64,000 nt of DNA from Caballeronia concitans (GTDB lineage Bacteria; Pseudomonadota; Gammaproteobacteria; Burkholderiales; Burkholderiaceae): contig NZ_FCNV02000003.1 of assembly GCF_001544615.1 (NCBI RefSeq), positions 496,001 to 560,000 of the forward strand, given 5' to 3'. Within the stretch, counting starts at the first letter, position 1, and each line of letters starts with the position of its first letter. Of the stretch, positions 43,169-53,800 are shown piece by piece. Both the position numbers and the translations under genes were made by a program. Under the pieces are notes generated by a model, which saw only the letters and a list, made by a program, of their open reading frames with translations, made no database searches and had not been told where the DNA came from.

Positions 43169-43642
43169 ATGGCTGCACCTTTCGATTACCTGCTCGACCG
43201 GCACACTTCCAGGCAATGGCGTGGCCTGCTGTCCGCGCTCGCGGATGAGTTCGAGGCGCAGATCGGCGGCGCGGAACTGCGGCAGTTGATGCACCGCGTC
43301 GGCAGCCGTTTCGCCGATGCATCGCCGTTGCCGCCGTGCGCATCGACGGCCGAACTCGCCGATGCGCTCAACGCGCGCTGGCAGGAAGCCGACTGGGGCT
43401 TCGTCGAACTGTCCGACGAGCGCGACCATCTGAGCATCGTCCACTATTGCGCGCCGCTTCGGGCGTTCGGCCAAAGCGCGCTCGCGTGGACGCCCGCGTT
43501 TCTCGAAGGCGCCTATCAGCACTGGCTCGCCGCGCTGGGCGCGAACGGGCTTGCCGTGCGGCAACACGGCCAAGCGAACGCGTCCGGCGAATTCGACGAT
43601 GGCGCCGCCATCGAATTCCGGCTCGCGCGCGGCGCGGCCTAG
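43169..43642 (+). CDS. bcsD: Cellulose synthase subunit D
   Basis: The 157-residue protein (MAAPFDYLLDRHTSRQWRGL, LADALNARWQEADWGFVELS, HLSIVHYCAPLRAFG) matches BcsD. In Komagataeibacter BcsD forms a periplasmic or cytoplasmic ring that guides glucan chains into crystalline bundles. It is the first gene of the bcsD-P-Q-A-B-Z-C operon. The start ATG 43169 lacks a strong ribosome site but is the only fit. A 123-base gap separates it from bcsP. Confidence 0.88.
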   Translation: MAAPFDYLLDRHTSRQWRGLLSALADEFEAQIGGAELRQLMHRVGSRFADASPLPPCASTAELADALNARWQEADWGFVELSDERDHLSIVHYCAPLRAFGQSALAWTPAFLEGAYQHWLAALGANGLAVRQHGQANASGEFDDGAAIEFRLARGAA

Positions 43643-43765
43643 CGCATCGTTTCAGGGTATGGGCCGCATCGGAAGAAGCGGCATCGACCGTTCAGGATCG
43701 GACGGCGAAAAAAGCACGCAGCACCGGCCACGGTTCAAGCAGGGCATCACGAGGATGCGGCATTC

Positions 43766-44314
43766 ATGAATACTTCGCGCGACATCGAAAAGCTGTTCGA
43801 TCATTTCGGCGGCAATGCAGGGGAATATCAGGAAATCGGGCGTGAGAACGAGGCCAGGAGCGCCCGCACGCGCTGGCCGCTGCTCGCGACGCTCGACTTC
43901 GCGCAACCGGCCATTCCGGAGATCGCGAAGCGCCACGATGCGCGCGCCGATGCGCCCGCGCCCGCGCCGCACGTCACGCAGCAGGCGACGCCCACGCCGA
44001 TTCATCGCGGCAAGCCGCCGCTCTTTGCGCGCTCGCATCGCCGGACCGTTCCGCCCGTCAATGCGCCCGTGAATGCGCTTGCCGCGCTCGATTCGCTGAG
44101 CGCCGCGCGATTCTCGTCGCAGGCGGATGCCGCGCCGCGCGCGCCCGCGCCCGCGCCGCAGTCGCAGCAAACGAAGCCCGAAGCGCCTCGCGTCGATCCC
44201 GCGCCGTCGATCCTCGGCAAGCTCTTCCAGCCGGCGCCCGCCGCACCGCGCGCATCGGACGATTCCCTTCCCGCGCTATTCCACCGCTTGCGCAACGGCG
44301 GCCCACGCTCATGA
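43766..44314 (+). CDS. bcsP: Cellulose biosynthesis protein BcsP
   Basis: The 182-residue protein starts NTSRDIEKLFDHFGGNAGEY followed by QEI, the short BcsR-like helix-forming motif, then a long Pro/Ala-rich disordered stretch and a conserved C-terminal SILGKLFQ...LPALFHRLRNG. BcsR-type peptides act with BcsQ in placing and activating the synthase at the inner membrane; BcsP is the longer beta-proteobacterial counterpart. It overlaps bcsQ by four bases. Confidence 0.85.
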   Translation: MNTSRDIEKLFDHFGGNAGEYQEIGRENEARSARTRWPLLATLDFAQPAIPEIAKRHDARADAPAPAPHVTQQATPTPIHRGKPPLFARSHRRTVPPVNAPVNALAALDSLSAARFSSQADAAPRAPAPAPQSQQTKPEAPRVDPAPSILGKLFQPAPAAPRASDDSLPALFHRLRNGGPRS

Positions 44315-45096
44315 AAGTCATCACGGTCGTTTCCGCGAAAGGCGGCGTCGGGAAGACGACGCTTGCCGCCAATCTCGCCTCGGTGCTCGCCGCGCGCAAT
44401 CGTCGCGTGATCGTGCTCGATCTCGATCCGCAGAACGCGCTGCGCCTGCACTTCGGCATTCCGCTCGACAGCATCGACGGCATCTCGCGCGCCACGTTGA
44501 GCCACGATCCGTGGCAAACCGTGATGTTCGACGGTGTCGATGGCGTCACCGTGCTGCCCTACGGCGCGCTCGTCGAGGACGACCGGCGGCGCTTCGAAAC
44601 GCTCGTGGATCGCGATCCCGCGTGGCTCGCGCAATCGCTGCATTCGCTCGCGCTCGACGCGAACGACATCGTCATCGTCGATACGCCGCCCGGCTCCTCC
44701 GTCTACACGCGCACCGCGCTGTCGGCGGCGAACTTCGCGCTCAACGTCGTGCTCGCGGACGCCGCGTCCTACGCCGCGATTCCCGGCATGGAGCGCATGG
44801 TCGATGCCTACGCCGCGCCGCGCAAGGACTTCGCCGGTCAGGGCTATGTCGTGAATCAGGTCGATCAGTCGCGCCAGTTGAGCAAGGACGTGCTGAAAGT
44901 GCTGCGCGACATGCTCGGCGCGAAGCTCTTTCCGGGCGTGATCCATCAGGACGAAGGCATCGCGGAAGCGCTCGCGTGCGACACGACGCTCATCCACTAC
45001 GATCCGCTCTCGCAAGCCACCGCCGATTTGCGCGCGTGCGGCGACTGGCTGCTCGCCGCCATCGATTCGATCGCCGCTTCGAGGAACGTCGCATGA
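44311..45096 (+). CDS. bcsQ: Cellulose biosynthesis ATPase BcsQ (MinD/ParA-like)
   Basis: The 261-residue protein begins MKVITVVSAKGGVGKTTLAA, the deviant Walker A (KGGVGKTT) of the ParA/MinD class, with DIVIVDTPPGSSVYTR as Walker B. BcsQ places and activates the cellulose synthase complex. The gene is intact here. It overlaps bcsP and bcsA by four bases each, so translation of bcsA is coupled to it. Confidence 0.93.
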   Translation: MKVITVVSAKGGVGKTTLAANLASVLAARNRRVIVLDLDPQNALRLHFGIPLDSIDGISRATLSHDPWQTVMFDGVDGVTVLPYGALVEDDRRRFETLVDRDPAWLAQSLHSLALDANDIVIVDTPPGSSVYTRTALSAANFALNVVLADAASYAAIPGMERMVDAYAAPRKDFAGQGYVVNQVDQSRQLSKDVLKVLRDMLGAKLFPGVIHQDEGIAEALACDTTLIHYDPLSQATADLRACGDWLLAAIDSIAASRNVA

Positions 45097-47308
45097 GTTC
45101 GGCGAAGATTCCATCGCAGGAAACGGAGGTGAGCGTCGCGACGTCGCGGCTGGAACGCATCGTCGATGCGCGTATTTGGAGCAGCCGGATCGTCGTGGCG
45201 CTCATGACGCTGTTCGCCGCGTTCGCGCTGTACTTCGTCGTCACGGTGCCGCTCGCGTTCGGTCAGCAGCTCGCGTTCGCGACCCTCTGCTTCGTCTGCG
45301 CGCTCGGCTTTCGTCGCCTGCAAGGCCAGTACGTGACGCTCGTGATGATCATGCTTTCGGTGACGGCCTCGGGCCGCTACATGTTCTGGCGGCTCACGGA
45401 AACGACGTACTGGGAGCGTCCGCTCGACGCCGCGTGGGGCCTGCTGCTCGTCGCCGCCGAAGTCTATGCGACGCTCGTGCTGATGCTCGGCTACTTCCAG
45501 ACCGCGTGGCCGCTCAAGCGCAAGCCGCTGCCCTTGCCTGCCGACCGCAACGCGTGGCCGACCGTCGACGTCTTCATTCCGACGTACAACGAGCCGCTCT
45601 CCGTCGTGAAGCCGACGATCTACGCGGCGCTCGCGCTCGATTATCCGAAGGACAAGCTCGCCATCCACGTCCTCGACGACGGCCGCCGTCCCGACTTCAA
45701 GACGTTTTGCGAGGAAGTCGGCGTCAACTGGACGATCCGCACGCACAATCGCCACGCGAAGGCGGGCAACATCAACGAGGCGCTGAAGATCACGAAAGGC
45801 GAATACCTCGCCATTTTCGATTGCGATCACATCCCGACGCGCTCCTTCCTGCAAATCTGCCTCGGCTGGTTTCTGCGCGACAAGCTGCTTTCGATGCTGC
45901 AAACGCCGCATCATTTCTTCTCGCCCGATCCGTTCGAACGCAATCTCGGCACGTTCCGCAAGGTGCCGAACGAAGGCGAGCTGTTCTACGGACTCGTGCA
46001 GGACGGCAACGATCTCTGGAACGCGACGTTCTTCTGCGGCTCGTGCGCGGTGCTGCGGCGTTCGATGGTCGAGGAGATCGGCGGAATCGCGGTGGAAACG
46101 GTCACGGAGGACGCGCATACGGCGCTCAAGCTGCATCGGCTCGGCTATACGACCGCGTATCTCGCGATACCGCAAGCCGCCGGACTCGCGACGGAAAGCC
46201 TCTCCGGTCACATCGGACAGCGCATTCGATGGGCGCGCGGCATGACGCAGATCTTTCGCATCGACAATCCGCTCACGGCAAGGGCCTGAAGCTCGGGCAA
46301 AGGCTGTGTTACCTGAACGGCATGCTGCACTTCTTCTATGGCGTGCCGCGTCTCGTGTTTCTCACCGCGCCGCTCTCTTATCTGTTCTTCGGCGCGCACG
46401 TGATCGAAGCGGCGGCGAGCACCATCGCCATTTTCGCGCTGCCGCACATGATGCACGCGAGCATCACCAATTCGCGAATGCAGCGCAGCTTCCGCCACTC
46501 GTTCTGGGCCGAAGTGTATGAGTCGGTGCTGGCGTCGTACATCACCGCGCCGACGCTGCTCGCCGTCATCAACCCGAAGCTCGGCAAGTTCAACGTGACG
46601 GCCAAGGGCGGACAGATTGCGAAGGACTACTTCGACTGGTCCATCTCGCGGCCGTATCTCTTCCTGCTGTTGCTGAATCTGCTCGGGTTCATCGCGGGCG
46701 TGGTGCATATCGGCATGAACTGGCACGTGCGCAGCGAAGTGCAGACGACCGCGCTCAACCTGTGCTGGACCGTCTACAACATGCTGATCCTGGGCGCGTC
46801 GGTGGCGGCGGCGAGCGAGCGCCGGCAGGTCCGCACGACGCATCGCGTGAGCATGACGATGCCCGTCATGCTCAAGTTTCCGACGGGGCGCACGCTCGCG
46901 TGCGAGACCATCGACTATTCGGAAGGCGGCGTCGGCGTGAAGCTGCCGAACGGCATTCAGGTGCCGATGCACGAGCGCGTCACCGTGTCGCTGTTTCGCG
47001 GCGACGAGGAATACGCGTTTCCCGCGACCGTCGGTTTCAGCGAGCCGGGGCGCGTCGGCTTGCGCTTTCTGCAACTCACGCGCGAGCAGGAATACGACTT
47101 TGTCAAGACGACGTTCGCGCGCGCGGATGCCTGGACAGGCTGGTCCGAGGGCCGTCTCGCGGATACGCCGCTGCGCGGCCTGTCGCATGTGCTGCTGGTC
47201 GGCACGCGCGGCATCGCCGGGCTTTTCGAGCATCTGTACAGCGACCTTCGGAGCGGGATGAGCAAAAGCCCCGTCGATGCAAACAAGCTGACAACCAAAG
47301 ATCAATGA
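45093..47308 (+). pseudogene. bcsA: Cellulose synthase catalytic subunit BcsA, frameshifted
   Basis: BcsA polymerises UDP-glucose and threads the glucan through the inner membrane. The first frame (45093-46289, 398 residues) carries four N-terminal helices and the GT2 motifs VLDDG, FDCDHIP (DxD), TEDAHT and QRIRW. At 46276-46279 the reading CTCACGGCAAGG lacks one G compared with the expected ACG-GGC-AAG-GGC-CTG, giving ARA-stop. The other frame continues at once with GKGLKLGQRLCYLNGMLHFF, the C-terminal helices and the PilZ c-di-GMP domain (RRQVR, DYSEGG) to 47308. The total of 2,216 bases is one short of a multiple of three. Genuine loss or a sequence error. Confidence 0.92.
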
Positions 47309-49716
47309 TGGGCAAAGGATCATCGAGGCCGCGCTCTCGCGGCGAGGGAAAGCGCGCGCGGCGTTTCGGCGCGTTGATGTTATCGATCGCGCTGGCCGCG
47401 CCGCTCGCGTCGATGGCAACGGCGAAGGCCGATACGCCAGTGAGTCCCGCCGTCGTCTATAACCCGGGCACGATTGCGCAGCCCGCGCTCGCCGTGCCGG
47501 TTCCCGCGTTCTCCGGCAAGCCTGCGACGCCGCTCACCTCGCGCATGCCGACCACCGCCGATCCCGGCACGCTCGTGCCCGGCGGACGGCGGCAGACGCT
47601 GACGTTCGCCGACTACGGCGCGCTCGATCCGCTGCAACTGCGCGGCACGGACGGCCAGAACGGCATCGCGTTTTCGGTGCGCGGCGACGAAGTCGTGACC
47701 GGCGCGGTGCTGCATCTGATCTACAGCTATTCACCGTCGCTCTTGCCGTCCATCTCGCAACTGAAGGTGCTCGTCAACGGCGAAGTGGCCGCGACGCTGC
47801 CGGTGCCGCGCGAGCAGGCGGGCACGCTCGTGGCGCGCGACGTGGCCATCGATCCGCGCTTCATCACCGAGTTCAATCACCTGAACGTGCAGTTGATCGG
47901 CCATTACACGCAGCAGTGCGAAGACCCGTCGAATTCGACGCTCTGGGCGACCGTCAGCAACGCGAGTTCGCTCGATCTCACGTATGCGTCGATTGCGAGC
48001 AAGCCCGATCTCGCCGCGCTGCCGCAGCCGTTTTTCGATCGCCGCGACGTGCGCCGTCTCGAACTGCCGTTCGTGTTCGCGGGCAAGCCGAGCCCGGGCG
48101 AACTGGAGGCGGCGGGCATGGTGGCGTCGTATTTCGGCTCGCTCGCGGGTTATCGCGGCGCGCTCTTTCCGGCGCAGACGGACGCCGTGCCGCTCGCGGG
48201 CAACGCGGTCGTGTTCGCGCTCTCCGATGCGAAGCTCGCGGGCGTCGAGATTCCGCCCGTGTCCGGTCCGACGATCGCGGTCGTCGAACGCGGCGCCGCC
48301 GCGCGCGGCCGCCTGCTCCTCGTGCTGGGACGCGACGACAACGAGCTGAAGATCGCTGCGAAGGCGCTCGGCATCGGGCAGAACACGCTGTCGGGCGCGA
48401 GCGCGACCATCACGCAGTTCAGCGAACTTCAGCCGCGCCGCCCGTACGACGCGCCGAACTGGCTGCGCACCGACCGCCCCGTGCGCTTCGGCGAGCTGGC
48501 CGAAGCGCGCGATTTGACCGCGAACGGCTACGACGCCGACGCCGTGCGCGTGAACCTGCGCGTGCCGCCCGATCTCTTCATGTGGCAGACGATGGGCGTG
48601 CCGATCGATCTCGCGTATCGCTACACGGTGCGGCCCGCGCCGGATCGCTCGTCGCTCAACATCAGCGTGAACAACGGCTTCGTGCAATCGCTGCGCATTC
48701 CGGCGGCATCCGCGTCCACGTTCGATCTCGCGCATTACTTCAGCCGCGTGCTGCCGGACGGAACCGCCGCCGCGCGCCACGATATCTATCTGCCGCCGCT
48801 TCTGATCACGCCGCGCGCGCAATTGCGCCTGCACTTTTATTACGACATCCCGAAGACCGGCGAATGTCAGGGCCGTGTGCTCGATAACGTCGTCGGCGCG
48901 ATCGATCCGAATTCGACCATCGACCTCTCCGGTTTCCCGCATTACATGGCGCTGCCCGATCTGGCCGCGTTCGCCAACGGCGGCTTTCCGTTCACGCGCA
49001 TGGCGGACCTGTCGCAGACGGCGGTCGTGCTGCCGAACGATCCGAATTCCGCCGACTACAGCCTGTATTTGCTGGAGATGGGCCGCATGGGCGCATCGAC
49101 GGGTTATCCGGTGATGGGCGTGACCGTGACGAGCGCAAACGATGTCGACCGCTTCGCCGACAAGGATCTCTTGATTCTCGGCGCGCCGGGCCGTCAGCCG
49201 CTTTTGCAGCGCTTCGCCAAGCACATGCCGTTTTCCGGCGACGGCGACGCGCGTACCTTCCAGCTAAGCGACGTGGCGTTCAGGGTCGTCGACTGGTGGC
49301 ACGGCGAGCAAGGGCCGGAGCGCTCGCCCGCGCGCGCGGATTTGTCGCTCGTGAGCGCGAACGGCGATGCGCTCCTGACCGGCTTCGAATCGCCGCTCAA
49401 GAGCGGGCGCAGCGCGGTGGCGCTCATCAGCGCGGCGGGGCAATCGGACGCGGACTTGTCCGCCGCGCTGCTCGACAACGACCTGTTGCCGTCCATCCAG
49501 GGCGCAATGGCCGTGATCCACGGCCGCACGGTCACGGTGACATCGAACGGCGAGGCGTACTACGTCGGCCATCTTTCGCCGATGCATTACATGCGCTGGG
49601 CGCTGTCGGCGCATCCGCTGTTGCTCGTGTTTTCCGCGGTGATCGCCGCGCTGATCATCGCCGCCCTGTTCTACCGTGCGCTGCGCTCGCTCGCGGCGCG
49701 GCGTCTGAAGGATTGA
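47305..49716 (+). CDS. bcsB: Cellulose synthase periplasmic subunit BcsB
   Basis: BcsB guides the glucan across the periplasm and anchors to BcsA. The 803-residue protein has an N-terminal signal (ALMLSIALAAPLASMATAKA), carbohydrate-binding-like and flavodoxin-like domains (LKVLVNGEVAATLPVPREQA, LNVQLIGHYTQQCEDPSNST) and a C-terminal membrane helix (LLLVFSAVIAALIIAALFYR). It is full length and open throughout. ATG 47305 overlaps the bcsA stop by four bases; a second ATG directly follows. Confidence 0.95.
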   Translation: MMGKGSSRPRSRGEGKRARRFGALMLSIALAAPLASMATAKADTPVSPAVVYNPGTIAQPALAVPVPAFSGKPATPLTSRMPTTADPGTLVPGGRRQTLTFADYGALDPLQLRGTDGQNGIAFSVRGDEVVTGAVLHLIYSYSPSLLPSISQLKVLVNGEVAATLPVPREQAGTLVARDVAIDPRFITEFNHLNVQLIGHYTQQCEDPSNSTLWATVSNASSLDLTYASIASKPDLAALPQPFFDRRDVRRLELPFVFAGKPSPGELEAAGMVASYFGSLAGYRGALFPAQTDAVPLAGNAVVFALSDAKLAGVEIPPVSGPTIAVVERGAAARGRLLLVLGRDDNELKIAAKALGIGQNTLSGASATITQFSELQPRRPYDAPNWLRTDRPVRFGELAEARDLTANGYDADAVRVNLRVPPDLFMWQTMGVPIDLAYRYTVRPAPDRSSLNISVNNGFVQSLRIPAASASTFDLAHYFSRVLPDGTAAARHDIYLPPLLITPRAQLRLHFYYDIPKTGECQGRVLDNVVGAIDPNSTIDLSGFPHYMALPDLAAFANGGFPFTRMADLSQTAVVLPNDPNSADYSLYLLEMGRMGASTGYPVMGVTVTSANDVDRFADKDLLILGAPGRQPLLQRFAKHMPFSGDGDARTFQLSDVAFRVVDWWHGEQGPERSPARADLSLVSANGDALLTGFESPLKSGRSAVALISAAGQSDADLSAALLDNDLLPSIQGAMAVIHGRTVTVTSNGEAYYVGHLSPMHYMRWALSAHPLLLVFSAVIAALIIAALFYRALRSLAARRLKD

Positions 49717-49717
49717 C

Positions 49718-50860
49718 ATGCGTGAGCTTATCGACAAACTCGTGGCCGTCGCGGTCCTCGGGCTTCCCGCGCTCGCCGCACAGGCCGCGCCGTCCTGCGA
49801 CTGGCCGGCGTATCGCCAGTTCATCGAGCGCGCGGTTCAGGCCGATGGCCGCGTGATCGACCGTTCCACCGACGCGCAGCAGACCACATCGGAAGGCCAG
49901 TCCTACGGCATGTTCTTCGCGCTCGTCGCGAACGACCGCGCGAGTTTCGATCGCATGCTCGGCTGGACGCGCGCGAATCTCGCCGCCAATCAGTTCGATG
50001 CCAACGACGCGCGGCTGCCCGCCTGGCAATGGGGCCGCAAGCCGGACGGCTCGTTCGGCGTGATGGACGCGAACCCGGCATCCGACGCCGATTTGTGGTT
50101 CGCCTACGACCTGCTGCAAGCCGGGCGGCTATGGAACGATCCCGCCTACACGCGGCTCGGGCGCGCGCTGGCGGCGCAGATCGCGAAGCAGGAGATCGTC
50201 GATCTGCCGGGCTCGGGGCCGATGCTGCTGCCCGGTCCGCAAGGATTTCGCGCGAACGGCGTGACGCGGCTGAATCCGAGCTATCTGCCGTTGCCGGTGC
50301 TGCGCGCGCTTGCGCACGAGATGCCCGATGGCCCGTGGACGAAGCTCGCGCAGAACGCCGCGCGGCTCGTCAAGGTCACGTCACCGCGCGGCTATGCGCC
50401 CGACTGGGCCGCTTACCGCGACGGCCAGTTCGTCGTCGATCCGAAATCCGGCGACACCGGCAGCTACGACGCGATCCGCGTCTATCTGTGGGCCGGCGTG
50501 GCATCGAGCGCCGATCCGCTCGCGCGGCCGTGGATCGACGCGCTCTCCGGCATGCAGAAGAGCGTCGCGCAAACGGGTTTCGCGCCGGAGAAAGTCGCCG
50601 CGACGACCGGCGCGGCAAGCGGCGAAGGCCCGCTGTCGTACTGGGGCGCGCTCGCGCCGTACTTCAAGGCGCTGAACGACGAGCGCGCGCTCGGCCTCGC
50701 ACGCGCGCATCTCGACGCGCTCGGCGCGCCGCCCGGCGCGCGCCGCGAGCCGGTCTACTACGACCGCGTGCTCGGACTTTTCGGCGGCGGCTTCATCGAC
50801 GGGCGATACCGCTTCGACGAATCCGGCCGCCTCGTGCCGAACTGGAGAAGCGCATGCTGA
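49718..50860 (+). CDS. bcsZ: Endo-1,4-beta-glucanase BcsZ (GH8)
   Basis: The 380-residue secreted glycoside hydrolase family 8 enzyme has a signal peptide ending LAAQAA. The catalytic acid Glu59 lies in TTSEGQSYGMFFALV, and DADLWFAYDLLQAGRLW holds a conserved acidic residue. GLFGGGFIDGRYRFDESGRL closes the domain. BcsZ trims cellulose in the periplasm during export. It starts one base after the bcsB stop and overlaps the bcsC start by seven bases. Confidence 0.94.
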   Translation: MRELIDKLVAVAVLGLPALAAQAAPSCDWPAYRQFIERAVQADGRVIDRSTDAQQTTSEGQSYGMFFALVANDRASFDRMLGWTRANLAANQFDANDARLPAWQWGRKPDGSFGVMDANPASDADLWFAYDLLQAGRLWNDPAYTRLGRALAAQIAKQEIVDLPGSGPMLLPGPQGFRANGVTRLNPSYLPLPVLRALAHEMPDGPWTKLAQNAARLVKVTSPRGYAPDWAAYRDGQFVVDPKSGDTGSYDAIRVYLWAGVASSADPLARPWIDALSGMQKSVAQTGFAPEKVAATTGAASGEGPLSYWGALAPYFKALNDERALGLARAHLDALGAPPGARREPVYYDRVLGLFGGGFIDGRYRFDESGRLVPNWRSAC

Positions 50861-53800
50861 TGCGCACGCGACAACGCATCATCGCGACGATGCTCTGTGC
50901 CGCGCCCGCGATCGTTCTCGCGCAGGCGAGCGCTGATCCGCTCAACGTGCTCATCGACCAGGGCAAGTACTGGCAGGCGCACAAGCGCGGCGACCTCGCG
51001 GAGCAGGCGTGGCAGAAAGTGCTGCGCATCGACCCGAAGCAGCCCGATGCGCTCTTCGGCATGGGCATGGTGCTCGCGGATCGCAAGGACGGCAGCGGCG
51101 CGCAGCAATACCTCGCGCAATTGCGGCAGGTCGCGCCGAACTATCCGGGCATCGACGAACTCGGGCGGCGGCTCGGCGAAGCGAGTCCGCGCGATCAGAC
51201 CGTCAACGACGCGCGCCGTCTCGCGCAAAGCGGACAGAGCGCGTCGGCGGTGCAGGAATACCGGCGCGCGATCGACGGCAAGCCCGCGACACCAGAACTC
51301 CAGCTCGAGTATTACCAGGCGCTCGCCGCGACGCCGCAGGGCTGGGACGAAGCGCGCCGCGGCCCGACCAGCTCGCGCGCCAGAACGCCGACGATCCGCG
51401 CTACGCGCTCGCCTACGCGCAGCATTTAACGTATCGCGATACGACGCGGCGCGACGGCATCACGCGTCTCGCGAAGCTCGCGGGCGACGGCAGCGTCGGC
51501 GCGCAGGCGAAGAAAAGCTGGCGGCAGGCGCTGTTGTGGCTGGGCGCGCGGGCATCGGATGCGCCGCTGTTTCAGGCGTACTTGCAGACCGCGCCCGACG
51601 ACGCCGCCGTCAAGGCCCGCTTCGACGCGATGGTCCAGCAGGACAAGACCGCCCGCGAGCGCGCGCAGGCGGACGCAGCCGTCGATGCGCGCGGCCGCGC
51701 CGTCGCCGATGGCTTCGCGGCGCTGGATCGCGGCGATCTCGTCGCGGCGCAGGCGCGCTTTTCGGCGGTGCTCGCGGCGAATCCGAACGACGCGGACGCG
51801 CTCGGCGGCCTGGGCGTCGTCGCGCTGAAGCAGGAGCGGTTTGCGGAGGCGCGCACGTATCTGGAACGCGCATCGCGTGCGGGCAACGCCGCGCGCTGGA
51901 AGGACGCGCTCACGAGCGCAACGTACTGGACCTATACGAGCGATGCCATCGGCGCGCGCAGCAACGGCGAAATCGCGAAGGCGAAGGCGCTGTTCGAACG
52001 CGCGATCGCCGTGAATCCGGCCGATGTCACCGCGCAGACGCAGCTCGGCGACATGCTGCTCGGCAATGGCGATGCGCGCGGCGCGGAAGCGGCGTTTCGC
52101 ATGGCGCTGCGCCGTCAGGCCGACAATCCCGATGCGATTCGCGGGCTCGTCGGCGCGCTGGCCGCGCAAGGACGCGGCGACGAGGCGCTCGCGTTCGCGA
52201 ACCGACTGAACGCGGAGCAGCAGGCGAAAGCGGGCGGCATCGACAAGTTGCGCGGCGAGGCGCAGGCCGCGCAGGCGCGCGCGGCCGAAGCGCGCGGCGA
52301 TCTCGGCGCGGCGCGCAGTCTTTTCGAGGACGCGCTGCTCAACATCCCCGACGATCCGTGGCTGCGTCTCGATCTCGCGCGCATCTACGTGCGGCAAGGC
52401 GCGGTCGGCAACGCGCGCAGCATGATGGACGGCCTCGTCGCGACGCATCCCGACATGACCGATGCGCTCTACGCGAGCGCGCTGCTCGCCGCCGAAACGC
52501 AGGACTGGTCGGCGGGGCTCGCGCAACTGGAACGCGTGGCGGCGGCGCAGCGCACGGCCGCGATGACGGCGTTGCAGCATCGCCTGTGGGTGCAGCAGCA
52601 GGCCGAACTCGCGACCCGTGCGGCGAGCGCGGGCCAGCGCGCGCAAGCAATAGCAATTCTGCAGCGCGCCGAGCCGGTCGCGGCGGGCAACGCGGAACTG
52701 ATGGGCGCGGTGGCGTCGGCGTATGTGAAGGCGGGGGATGCGTCGCGCGGACTCGCGCTGGTGCGCGGCGCGATCGCCCGTGCGCCGAACGACACGGGCC
52801 TGCTGCTGCAATACGCCGGCATTCTCTCGTCGACGCAGCAAACCGCCGAACTCGGCGCGGTCATGCGCCGCCTTCAGTCGATGCCGCTCACCACGCAGCA
52901 GCGCGCCGACTTCAACGATCTGAACGTGGGCATCGTGATCGCGCAGGCGGATGCGGTGCGCACGCGCGGCGATCTCGCGGGCGCTTACGACGTGATCGCG
53001 CCGTGGCTCGCCGCGATGCCCGACAGCGCGGACCTTCAAGCGGCGCTGGGGCGCATGTACGCATCGGCGGGCGATGACCGCAACGCGCTCGCGTGCTATC
53101 GCGCGGCGCTTGCGCGTCGTCCGGACGATGCCGCGTTGCAAAGCGCGGTGATATCGGCGGCGACGGGCGTGCGCGACTTCCGGCTCGCGGAATCGCTCGC
53201 GCAGCAGGCGATGGCCGCATCGCCGAACGATCCCGGACTGCTCGCCGCAATCGGACGGATGTATCGCGCACAAGGCAAGCTCGATCTCGCCGCGCAGTTC
53301 CTTCAGCGGTCGCTCGTCGCGGCGAATTCGCCTGTGGTCGCCGGAGCGGGACGCAACGGCAACGTGCCGCGCGACTGGCAGGCCGCGATGAATCGTATCG
53401 GCTCGACGCCGCTTCCCGGGACCAATCCGTTCGAAGGCAAGACGGCGGTCGGGGCGGCGGCGTCGGGGAATTCGCAGGTCAATTTCAATTCGTCTTATTC
53501 GACTCCCGTGCCGACTTATCTGCCGCCTCCACAGCCTGCGCCTTCCGCGCCCTATTCCGCGCCTTATTCCGCGCCTGCCGTTTCGCCTCGTGCTGGCGGC
53601 AGTGGAGGGTACGGGCCGGATTCGTATGGGTCCGCGCAATCGGGCGGGCCGCGTGCGGTGGCGATGCGCGGCGGTGCTACTGGACCGGATGCTTATCGCT
53701 CCGCGCAATCGGGTGCGATGCCGACAGCAGCAAGCGGCGGTTATGAATCCGACATCTACGGCTCCGCGCAATCCGGTGCGGCGCTACAGCCGTATCCAGG

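Noticed and set aside
46270-46290. Programmed ribosomal frameshift in bcsA
   Set aside because: No slippery heptamer, stem or internal ribosome site is visible, and BcsA relatives are made from one frame; deletion or read error is simpler.
51355-51380. Programmed frameshift in bcsC
   Set aside because: GGCCCGACC is not a known slippery site and no stimulatory structure is seen; a missing base explains the break.
51426-53771. 781-codon minus-strand frame opposite bcsC
   Set aside because: Arg/His-rich composition with no motifs; an antisense shadow of the TPR coding region.
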